Below are positions 45,252-57,000 of a DNA stretch of 64,000 nt, one piece after another. The stretch is from positions 11,271,464 to 11,335,463 of the forward strand of contig NC_089729.1 of NCBI RefSeq assembly GCF_035083965.1, written 5' to 3'. Under the pieces are notes generated by a model. That model was not told where the DNA came from and did no database searches. It was given only the letters and a program-made list of their open reading frames with translations. This DNA comes from Branchiostoma lanceolatum. Taxonomy: Eukaryota > Chordata > Leptocardii > Amphioxiformes > Branchiostomatidae. How positions within the stretch are numbered: position 1 is the first letter of the stretch; the number at the start of each line of letters is the position of its first letter. The position numbers and the translations under genes are program-made.

Positions 45252-46620
45252 TTATCTTCGCCGAGTACTTGTACTCGGAGAGGATTATGTTTTCGGTTGA
45301 AAAATCTGTTGGGTGGGTCTGAATGTATGTCAGGAGCATAACTCAAGAAAACTTCAATGAATCTTTATGATTTTTGGTAGGTGTGTAGTGGTTGTGTAAA
45401 GGAAGGTCAAGTTCGAAAATGGTTTACCTTGCGTTTTTCAATAGTACTGCAGCGGACTTAGCATTTTTTTGTGTTTGTATGTAGGCAAAAAAAAGTGACG
45501 GAAACGTTGATGGATCTTCATGATTTTTTGCAGGTGTGTAGATGTTGTGAAAACGGAGGTCAAGTTCAAAATTGGTTCTCCTGGCACTTTCCGTCGGTAC
45601 TGCAGCGGGCTTTGTGTGGATGTGAATTTTCTTGTGGACAACATAACTCAAGAAGCTGTTGATGGATCCTTATGATATTTAGTGGATGGGTAGGATTTAC
45701 CGAAAGGAAGGTCAAGTTCGATAATGGGCCTTCTAGCGGGTACCAAAGGTACTGCAGCAGAGCTTCAAAATTTAGGGCATATTTTCTGAAAGTGCTATGG
45801 TCATGATTTTTGTGTGGTAGATAGTTCATGCCACAGAAAGTAAGTTCTGTAAATTTTGGCCCCCTGGCGGCTTGTTAAGAACCGCAGTGGGTGTTTTTGT
45901 TTTGACATTCGGACATGAATAACTTGAGAATGGGTCGACAGATCGTCGTGATGTTTGGTATGTAGAGAGCTCGGATGGTGCTTTACATAATCAATGACTA
46001 ATTATGCAAATAAGGAGCTAATTTGCATAATTAGTAAGGAAAGTTTGTTAACCCACTGCCTTTCAATGGGAGATGGGACAGTGTCAGGTCATGTAAACAG
46101 ATAGCCTTGCATAGACGTACATGTAGGTCAAATAAATAAACTATTCTCCAAGCAGAGGTGTAGGTCCTGCTGGTTTTTGACGCGTTCAGTTTAAGCATTT
46201 TTGTTCAACACGGTTGGTGACAGAACGAAATAGGGACAAAATAGGAAGCCTGACTAGAAACACCTAAAAACGTGCCAGATTTATTCTATTCATATGTATT
46301 GACTGTACTATTTCATCATCACTTTCAACTTTCAACACTGCCATATCGAACCTTTGTGGCCCATATAATATCAACATACTCATATTTTTTCATGACCAGT
46401 TATAACATATATCAGCACACTCTACACATATACTAGTCCTGTACCACCAAATGATTTTTAACCCTATCTTAACTGGACTCATTCGCCCAATCATAACGTC
46501 CAAATGGTATGGTGCATGATCAAATTTGCAGGGGGTGATAGGCACGTAAATATAAATCACTTTCCATAATAAGCCTTGATTATTTGGCGAAGATAATGTG
46601 TTTGTGGAACTCTAGTTTTC
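45252..46620 (+). mobile_element. Modular repeat element, copy 2 (about 1.37 kb)
   Basis: Collinear with 21135-22346 from the opening TTATCTTCGCC hairpin to the end TTTGTGGAACTCTAGTTTTC. The nested fold-back (46142-46275) has lost its right half. About 210 bp of unrelated AT-rich sequence follows before the shared sequence resumes at CTCATTCGCCC. Confidence 0.78.
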
Positions 46621-47557
46621 TGGATATTCTTGTGTTGCATGAAAGACCGCGACAAACGTATACAGACCAACTATTCCGGGATTTTGGAGCAACTTACAGA
46701 ACACTAGGAGGACAGAAATGTTTAAGAAAGCAGAGTGGACTTAATAATAGTCCAGACATATAAAAGATGAAAGAACACAGATTACTCTCTCCACACTCCC
46801 AGATCCATCTCCATGTCAAACCCATACTTGACATGTGTGCTTAAGTACCCCAGAGTGTCCGCTCCGCCCTTAAGTAGACATAAGCCGTGTTTGCTTTAAT
46901 CATTAGCCTCTACGACGGTCGAGTCCTTATCCGCACCGATACGAGCGGCACGCCATGCACGACACAAGCGGGCGTGAGGGGTAATTGTTCCGCCCGCTTA
47001 GGGAACCGTGACCCGTTACGCTCCCGGGCGGGGGGGCACCGCCAGTACAAACAGGGCTCACGCCAAGCCCGCTAACCCTGCTATTATGACAACCGAACCG
47101 CGTATCTTAACACTTTCCCATTAGGGTGAATAGCGTGGGCTAGATAAGGCTCAGTCGGGACATTATCTATAAACCAAAACCAGGGAGAGATCTGGAGGCC
47201 ACGTTGTCATAACTTGATCATTGTCGCTAGCGTGGACGGCTATATCAGCAAGACTGACTTAATTACTTGCAGAAATTGAGAACTAGCTGTTGTGACATTT
47301 GCGTGACTTGGAAGCGTTTCTTTCCGCTTTAGAAAGGAAAGTTTGAGGAGGGCTTAGGGTTGACGCTGTGCTAACATACTCCGCACACATCGTACGGTGT
47401 GCCCGTGTGGTTATAGGGACGACCCGGCGTTGTTGTGGATGGACACCGCCCGGATTCTAGCTTCCGTGCATGGCGGAACTGTTAGTGTTTTAAAACGCGA
47501 CAACAGACAGTGGAAACATCTTTAAACAAAGCCGCAGGATATAAATCCGGACTGGCG
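46621..47557 (+). promoter_or_regulatory. Upstream region of the CNBD2-like gene
   Basis: Becomes GC- and CpG-rich between about 46900 and 47060 (CGCTCCCGGGCGGGGGGGCACC). A short upstream frame of seven codons (ATG 47470, stop 47491-47493) precedes the proposed start. No TATA box seen. Confidence 0.4.
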
Positions 47558-48022
47558 ATGCTTGCTTTACCGGAGGAAGGCGTGACGGAGGAAAAAGACG
47601 ACGTCACCCCCTTGCCTAGCAGGAGACCGTCCCGTAAAGACGTCCCCAGGCGTCGCTTAAGACGTTTCTCCGTCATGGAAGCTAACGCCGACGTGTCTTC
47701 GCACTCAAGTCTCCAGCCGCAGCTCAGAAAACACAGCAGTGTCGGACCCGGTATAAACGTGCGCAGAAAGTCGAGCATCGGTGGCCAGCTGTTAGCCGGA
47801 GGACAGCGGAGCAGGCGGCACTCTTTGGCGGCGTCAGCACTCGCCATCCCCGGGAGAAGCCCGAACTCCGGCCCCGGCGGAAAACACCAGCTATGGGGAC
47901 TCCTCAGAAGAAAGAGCTCCCTCTATTTTCAACAGACGGTGAGAGTGTTTCTCTTTTTTCTCTCATTCTCTCAATTTTTCACTCTCTCTTTCTCTCTTTC
48001 TAGGTGTACCCTCTCTCTCTCC

Positions 48023-48083
<61 letters not shown>

Positions 48084-51000
48084 GCAATTTTGCAGCCTCT
48101 TAGAGATTCTGTTAAATCGATATCTTTTCTGGCCACGCGTACAACAAACAAGAGGCTAGACACGAAGATATGTAAAATCAAGAAGATAGTGTCCTAGGAT
48201 TCCGAGGTCAAACAAGGGCATGTAGTAGATTTTGAACCTTTCATCTTACAGAAGTGTTACTTTGTTTGCAAACGTTGCTAAGGTATGGCGGTCTCAATGA
48301 AGAGAGAAACTTGGAAAGCTTATGTTTAGAGATTATGTCGGCACTTTCCTCTCGGATTCTGTTTTATTTGCGAGGATTTTGTATACAGTACATATTGTCC
48401 TGCTAATTCTGCTACCCAGTTATTACGTCCACAAAGGAGATAACGTTTAAAGTGGATGGTCCCAGGCATAGATAGGTGTGTGTCAGTTTCAAACATGTCA
48501 GTCCAAAGTGTTAGTGTGTTATAACAAACGGAACTATGAGATCGCCGGCAAATTGATGGATAGCTTATGCCCCGGTGCCTGTTGGGGGTGTGGCCCCGGC
48601 TGGGCCCCGAAGCCACAAATCTGTCCCGATGGACTGCTAGCTAGATACCAAGGGGTACCTCTCGGTATTAGCTTACGACGTCTATTTGTTACCGGGTCCA
48701 GGGTTGATTTTAACTCGCCATTTTTCTCGAGGATTCTGTTTTATCTAGTACTAGGATTTTGTGTATAGTTCATATTGTCCTGCTTATTCTCCTATCCAAC
48801 TTTGAACTACGCCAAAGAAATTACGCTTGGAATAACACCTTAAATTATATGCTCCCATAGATAGCTTCCAATGTGTCTCACCTGTAAAGTCATATCAAAT
48901 TTACAAACGTTACTATGAGAGCGTGAGCCTAGGGTGACACAGCTTATACTATGTCTCAGAAATTGTGCCGACACTATTCCCTATGGGAGTTAGTTTTCTC
49001 AGTAAGACTTTTGTATAAAGTCGACATTATCCTCACGCTGCAGCTATTACTCTCATTAAAGAGTTCATTAACAGTTTGAAACCTTCCTTGTCACGCAAGT
49101 ACCAAGGCTTACCACCCGGCAATAGTGGGTACGTTTGTCTTTGCGCTATACCGCAACAAAGAGAAGTAGCAACAATACAGACAACAGGTGTTTCCTTTGT
49201 ATTATACAGTACAGTACAGAACTAGCTGCAGTGTGTAACATTTGTGTGTCATTTTTGGGGCCAAACAATGTTTAAAAGGTACCCCTACGTATTGCCACAC
49301 ACCGTTAAGTGTGGTTGTACCCCAGGGCATTGGGGTATATCCTCTATTTGGCCTTGAATAGAGAACACGCTAACATTACAATGCCTTAATGTACCTTAAA
49401 CTATCGAGTGGGGTTGCATTAAAAAGTAGGCTAAAACAGAAAGGTGAAATTAATAAAATGCTCGAGATCTTGTTTCCAAGAATAAAACAGAGTACACACA
49501 AGAGAATAGAAAACACGCTAACATTAAAAAAGACAGGGAAGATACCTTAAAGTATCGAGTAAAAACAGAAAGGTAAAATTACACAAATTACACGAACTCT
49601 TGTTTCTGAAACTATAACAGAGTAAACTAGCTATTCAAACAACATTCTCCCGTCCTTTCCGACCCTAACACAGTGTTGTGAAAAATTGTTTCCAACGGAC
49701 AAACACTTGTTATTTTCTCTACCAATTGTAAACGCAGCTGGTACGAATGTAGCATTTAGGCAAGATAAAAATCTCTGCTGATGACACAGGCTTATTGTCA
49801 AGAGAATCCCCCTGTATTACCGCTGCGATACAGTTTATATACACACAGGACGAACACAGTATCGATTAACTGTTCTAACCTGGCTCTCATGGAATCTTTA
49901 GGTTCCAAACAACATTACGTAGGCGTACGTTAAGTACTGACGTTCAGCACTGAGGGTGGGCCAGGTTTTTGACAAAACAGACGGCCAAATGTTTGGGGTT
50001 GGTCGGCATAAACCCTTTTAATTGCATATACATGTACATGTATGTGTCTTCTAGAAAATTTCATGTTTGTGGTGTTGGCCAACTAGGAGCAAAATTCGGA
50101 AATGCTTGAAAGTACGTCTATGTGTCCGATCATTTTCGACATCTTTATTATAAATGAAGCTAACTGTTATAGTATTACGAAATCCGAAATTTTCATTATT
50201 TGTATTTCACCTTCGAGTACTTGCGTGTCACACTGAGAAGCTACACAAATCCTCAGCGAATGGCGCTTTAATGAATACGTAAAAACAATCTTTTAAAGCT
50301 TTTAAATGTTTTTACATTCACATGCAGCATACAATTTCTTCTCATGACCGCTCCATTGTCAACCCAAGAATACTCGTATATCTACAATATACAAATACGT
50401 TTGCATTGGCATTAAAATCTTCTGGATTGTTGCCTCGATGAAAAATGAGGGAATAGTTTTCACTCTGAATGGTGTATGGGGATATATTCCAAGAACCGCC
50501 GGTAATTTGGTAGGTGGGTAGGTGAGGAGAACTCGACAGTAAAGGTCGATTGTTGGCCTTCTGGTGGTTGACCTTGGTACTGCAGCGGCATTTTTGTAAT
50601 TATCTTTTTTCATCTGTTTTCATCGTTCTCTCCCCGTCTCCAGGCGCTCCAGTTACTGCGGAAGTTCCGCCGGGCCGCACGAGTCGTCCTGGCGTGTGTT
50701 CATCTCAACAGGCTGTGTCAGGCGGTACAGCGGTGAGAGGGGCAGAAATAGATCCATAGATCGATATTTATGTACATGTAGTCTTGTTGGTTAGGGTTGT
50801 TGACTTAGAATCTAAAGGTTCTTGGGTCCGACCAGTAATTCTCACCTGCTGACGTTTCGGTGTCTGTCAGACACCTTCTTCAGAGCTTTTGACTGGAGTA
50901 CTGCTTCTCGCCCCTATAAGTATCCGAAGTAGGTGCTTTTGCGGTGAGAACACATGTACAATCCCAAACGTGGCTAAGTATGTATCCCCCCTCGTCCCGG

Positions 51001-54000
51001 TTCATCATTGGTGTTGACTTCGTTGTCCAGACGTCTTTCACCACCAGATATCTATATTGTCCTCTCTGTCGATTACCTTGGCCCCCTCCCAGTCTATGAC
51101 GCAGTTGTGTCTAGCAATGTATGACTGCAGACCTCTTCTTTTTGTGTGTGTCATTTCTGGGATCCAGTCCTTAGCCCCAATAATATTTTTCATGTGAAAA
51201 GCACATATTTCTTCACTCGACTCAGTTGAACATGAGTACTTAGCTTAGGGACGTCCTATTGGATGGAACGTAAAGCTGGAGGTCCCGTGTTTTAGAAGAG
51301 CCTCGTCTAAAGAACCCACCACACACATCGAAAAGAGAAGGGTTCCTTCCCGGTGTGAGTGGATCAAACTCATCAATCGGATTTACGCAGCCCGTGCCTA
51401 CTATACACAACTGGTGTATTGTTCCCAAATGAACAAAGAATCAAAATCTGTATCCATTGATTGAATGTTTGGGTAATTTTACCCATAATGTTACGCAAAA
51501 AAGAAATGACAACAGGGCGATGTTACGTGCCAGTGATTCGTCGACTTCAACGACAATACTTAAGTACTCATCAATCTCCCTTGTCAACTTAAGCCGTAAC
51601 CAGAAGTCGTCGACAAAGTCACGTATTAACTTACACCGTGACTTGTTTCCGGTCTTTAAACTTCTTAAGAGGTTGAACTTTTGCATGGGGGTTTTTCGAC
51701 TTCGTTCTGCCACTCAGCCGTTTGGAACACGACTCTAATCGTCCTAACAAGACGTCACATTCTCCCTCCTTTGGACGACTTAAGACCGTGGTTAAGTTCT
51801 CCTTAACTGAGAAACAGTCAGGTACCTGCTTAAACTACTTAAGCGACCAGTCATGCCACTTTGTCTTATAGACTGATCGACAAGCTCATTTCACAAAGTA
51901 ACGGAGTCAGGTGAAACATGACTAGTTAAGAATATCGCAGGTCCGGGTTCAAGTCTTGGCTACAGTCCAAATTTTGAACACTGAAGGGTGATTACATACT
52001 CGTGTTTCATACATCCGACGTTTTTTTGTTACAACCCATAGAATGATTACTTGGTCAATTTATATATATATGTATATATACGTGTAGCTAGTTTATTTGC
52101 GATGCAAGTGAAGAAGCCAAACAACAATAAACGTGTCCGTCCATGTGCCCAGTCAATCATACTAACCGATCAGTGCTGAAAGTTTGATTCCTCAGATGTC
52201 CATTTGGAATGTTTGAGTGAGCAAAGCAATGTTGAGACGGTAAAACATGGGGATTATGAAGGAAGAAAAATGGACTTGTTGCGAACAAATTCAAGGATTA
52301 TGTGCTTTAGGAAACTTCTTCACTGCCATCGTGGATGTCAACATTTGGCGTGTGTGCCATTTCGGACGACACAATCATTCCACAGCTGCCAAGCAACGCC
52401 ATGATAGTTTTTGTCATTGATGCATAGTGTAGAACAAATGTCTGTTCTTTCCTTTGCAAAGAATCGAAAGTTCCTTACAACATTGATTACAACATACATA
52501 TGTTCAAGGTTTAAATTCTTGATTCCCAAGGTTTGGCCAGGACGTGATATTTGTTGAAACGCGTTGGTTGTTGTTGAAAGTGACCTTTGCGATCGATTTG
52601 ACATTGAAGTGATTTCAAGATGGCGGTTTTGGTTATCGACCCCTTATCAGGGTATTTCATAGTGTAGCTTTGATCGTTTAACCGTAACGGTAAACTAAAC
52701 GTCACCTAACAATCGACCAAGCACGAACGAGCAGTTAAAATGTAAAGTCGGGTAAGTGCACAGCATTTTAGACCTCCTTTAGCAAGCTGTACTTGTCGGG
52801 CTTTCTTGAGTCTTATCCTGTGCTTTTTTCTGAGGGTATATTAGTTCTGATTTTGTACTTATTTGCGCCGGTGCCCGTAGGAGGTGTAGTCCCGGTCTGG
52901 CTCTGAAGCCACAAATTTGTCCTGACAGACGATTAGCTGACGGCGTCTGTTTGTCACAGGGTCCCGGGTTTATTTTAACTCCGAGTGCCAAAAAAAAAAC
53001 CCGAAAGCCTTTTTCCAAGTGTGACCAAAGCATTCGAGGTATAACAGCATGTGAAGAAGAACAAAAATTGATAGCTCGCACCAAGAGGTTTCGATATTTG
53101 TTGTAACCATAAACCACCGCACTAGCATACACAGGCATCGCAGTACCGGTGTTATTTGACAAAAATCACCAACTTTATTTCTCCCTACAGAATAAAGGAC
53201 AATGAGGCCGACACCGTCAGCTATCTCCCGTCGTCCTTCGCGCGCGGTGGAATGGACAACTTCACAGGAGTGGACAACCTCATGTTCAACAAGGCCGACT
53301 ACAAGGCGGACAGGGACGTAAGGAAAACATCATTGCTTTGAATATAGATTTACTCTGATAGAATAAAAGACAGTCCATTTCAAGAATGTGACAGTGATGC
53401 CTTCACAAACACCAGTAAAGCCCTTGTCCAACAGTCGACGAACTTTGGCCGTATTTGTAGATCGTCAGAAGGGTGCTGAATTATAGAATCAGCAAAGAAT
53501 GAGTATCTTTTTTCCCCTGAAAATCTACTCCATCACATTTAAGGGGGCTCGCTGACCTGCGAGCATCGGTCGATATTTAATGATCACGCGATTATCGAGA
53601 GAACACCGCCGAAATTGTCGCTAAGAGCTCGCGCACAAGCTTGTCGGACAACCGACTTATCTACTGTGTGACAGGGGCTTTAAACATGGGGTCTAAAGAC
53701 CGTCAAACACTATAGCACAAACAAATCAGTTCTTTGATTTCTTAAACTGGTTTTGATGAAGAACATTACAAACTTTGCTGTACTGAGCACATGATGCATT
53801 TTTTGCCGTCTCCCTTTGCTGATACATGATCTAGTAACTGTTCGTTCTACAACTAGAGCAGCATGTTGGGTAAGCACAGATGGCTAGCAAGTAAGCTTTA
53901 ATTTGCGTAATAATGACACAAAACACACAAGGCATATTGTTTTGTAGTCGTAAACGATTTGCCAAGTCATTCTAAAGGTTTTAACGAATTTAACAACAAA

Positions 54001-57000
54001 ACACCTTATTGTGAAGAAAAAAAAAGATTGCGAAACATCACCAGGCTCGTAACAGAAAATCCTTTGGCTTACTACCTGAAGGACTTCTGACAAAAAGATC
54101 TTGTGAACGTAACGCTCGATTTCTTTCAGCTCTCTCATTGTCAGAAAGAGGCTAGTGAAACACCCGAGGTCTTGTAACAAGGTATTTAGGGAATATAAAC
54201 CAGATTACCGACAAAGAGATTCATGGCTATAATACTAAGGACGTTGTCATACGGTCGTTGACCTAAGTGTTGAAGTGAAGAATATTCCAAACACAGAATG
54301 TGAGAGAACGTGATTTCAACGCGTTTTCGTCCGTCTGAAATCTTTTCGCCCAGCACTGAGCAGTGAAACAAACCGAAGAGAAGACTCCTTTTGCCAGGTC
54401 TGACGTTCTAGTGACGCTGAAGATGAGTGATGGATGTCACTCAAAACGTCCGGACGTAATCTTCGAATTTTATCCAGTACTGTTGTAGAGATTGAATTGT
54501 CTATAGATAATGTTTACCTGGATGTCTAACCTTCATCAACGTATAAAGAACAGAAAACTGGCCGCAATCATGTCAGTTGCAATTGGACGACGTAAAATAA
54601 GCTACTCCTTAGGGTCAAGGATCTAAATAAATGACTTTCAACACGTTAGAACAGATGTGAAACGTGATTCCACCGCGTTTTCTTCACTTTTACATCTTTC
54701 CGCCCAATAGACAGCGAAGAGAACCCGAGGTGTGAAAGACAGATCACGTTCAGATCGAGCGTTCCGTGTCAGGGGTTCGGTATGAGCCCTTTGTATTGAC
54801 AAGAAAACCCTCTCAGTTGTAACCAAACATGTTCCGTAAACATGTGTGACGATGGGGGATTGTTCAACGCAGGTGGGGCGAGGAGATGACTGTCACTGTG
54901 TCCTACTTTCTATAGACGAAGGCTGTTACATAGTCTGTACTGTACACAACGATGTTTTAATCTCTTACAGATATTGGTACAGACTGCCTTCTCGGCTTAA
55001 AGCCCCCCTCTCACCGGACCCGCGGCACGCTGGCGGCGTCGCTGCGTCCTAAACTGGATTTGTGTTACCTTTGACTTTATAATGGGAATATCATTCAAAA
55101 CGTACAAGTATGACCAAAATGACAACAAAACACACATTCGTTTTTTTTGTCGATAGAATTCGTTGAGTGCACGTGCTTTGTCAATTCGATCGGCGCAGCG
55201 ACGCCGCCAGCGTGTCGCGGGTCCAGTGAGAGGGGGGCACTTATGAGAAGGAGTGTGGTAGATTAAACAAAGACCACTACCAGCGAACTAGCCTCTTCAT
55301 GTGGTGCTTGCACTGTAAATGCGTGGCCCAAGTGGGGGGGGGGCTTGAACTTTTAGAATATTGAGAGAGAAAGGCTGTACTACAGACACTGGTTGCATGA
55401 AAGAAACAAACAAGAATATTATTTAGACGATGGAAAACGTACAGGATGTAAAATAATATTAATCAAAAGGCAAAAACCAACGTACAAGCATTGAGAAAGA
55501 AGGCTATATCATAAACACAGCCCATTTTGATATCAATATGTGACAGCTGGATATTTGGACGCTAAGTCCTCTTTGTTTAAACAAATCACACATTCAACGC
55601 AGGTGTGATTCAAATGTGCGAAACGTCACAAATTAAACGTAAAGGGACACTCAAGCCTTACTTGGCGGCTTCTACACGACTGACAATGGAATCATTCATT
55701 CATTCATGCAATCGTTGATTGACTGATTCATTCTTTCCCGTTCCCAGAGCCTCCGTCTGTCGGAGATGTCCCGGGCGGTGCTGATGTCCCCGCCGGCCGA
55801 CAGGACAGGCGAACAGATAGATCATGTGAGGATTTTTGTTTTTCTTTTCTTCCCTAAGCCCCTCTCTCACTCGACCCGCGGCACGCTGGCGGCGTCGCTG
55901 CGGTCGATCGAATTGACAAAGCGCTCAACGAGTTCCATCGACAAAAAAAACACGATTTTTTTAAGCTTTGTGTGTTTTGTTGTCTTTTTGGTCATACTTG
56001 TACGTTTTGAATGATATTCCCATTATAAAGTTAAGGGTAACAGAAATCCAGTTTAGTACGCAGCGCCTCCGCCAGCGTGCCGCGGGTCCGGTGAGAGGGG
56101 GGCTTTAGTCCAAGCAAATGCTTCAATTCTGCAAATTGATTTGACCGATTTCAAAACATGTCTTGTTCTTCCTGTTCTCGATCCAACACCACAGGTTCAC
56201 TGAATGACGTCAACACGTGGTTTCACTGCCTAATTATAAGTTTTCAATGTCCCTTTAGTGATGTTATATAACGTTAATGATGATAGCACACTAGCAGTTA
56301 CGTCATATGTACCACTACTAAGATAGTCGTGTCCTAAAGGGTATCATTTTAATGACGTCAAATACTATGTGAAAACACAAAGCATTGCCAAGAACGACCT
56401 ATCATTGTAAATCTCTAATTCACAACTGTTTCAATATGTTGAAGTTTATTTCATTGAATAAAGTTTGGGAAAGAAAACAAAAACACTGTCCCTTTGTTCT
56501 GTACAGGTGCTCGTGGAGTTGCGGAGGTTCAAGACGTTCAGTCAGAACCCAATCAGCATGCAGAAGACATTCTGCAAGTTCGGCTTCTATCAGAGGTTTG
56601 TCATCATCTTTAAGTGACGCTAGCAGTATTGAAAGCAGTGTCTTGCAGTTTCTGCATTAAACAACCTCATATATTTCCCTCCCCTAGATCCAAACACTGT
56701 AAAACACCGCACCCTAGCTGTATTAGGGGGAGCCGTCTGCTTCAGGCACGGTCTGCTTCAGGCACGGCATCTTGTATTTAATGGACACAAGGACATCCCA
56801 ACAGGCTTATATACATATTGAAATACTTGCGGAAAAACTACGTATACTGTAAAAACAGTAAAATTGAACCCTATAACAAACTAAAGTCAAACTGACTACA
56901 TTGTTTGCCGGCTACGCAACCCCTAAAAAAAACTTCCATGACGAAGACCAAAAAAATTGAGCCCAATGCAAACAATCTCTCCTCTGGGATTTCTTAAATT

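Noticed and set aside
47510-47557. GTG start for the CNBD2-like frame
   Set aside because: Non-ATG start is not expected; the first ATG in frame is 47558.
47482-47847. Antisense 121-codon frame
   Set aside because: Mirror of the basic N-terminal exon of the CNBD2-like gene.
52779-53162. Frame with VKINPGP, recalling the N-terminus of LINE ORF2
   Set aside because: The underlying DNA is part of a non-coding repeat also found at 48563-48720, and nothing else of an endonuclease follows.
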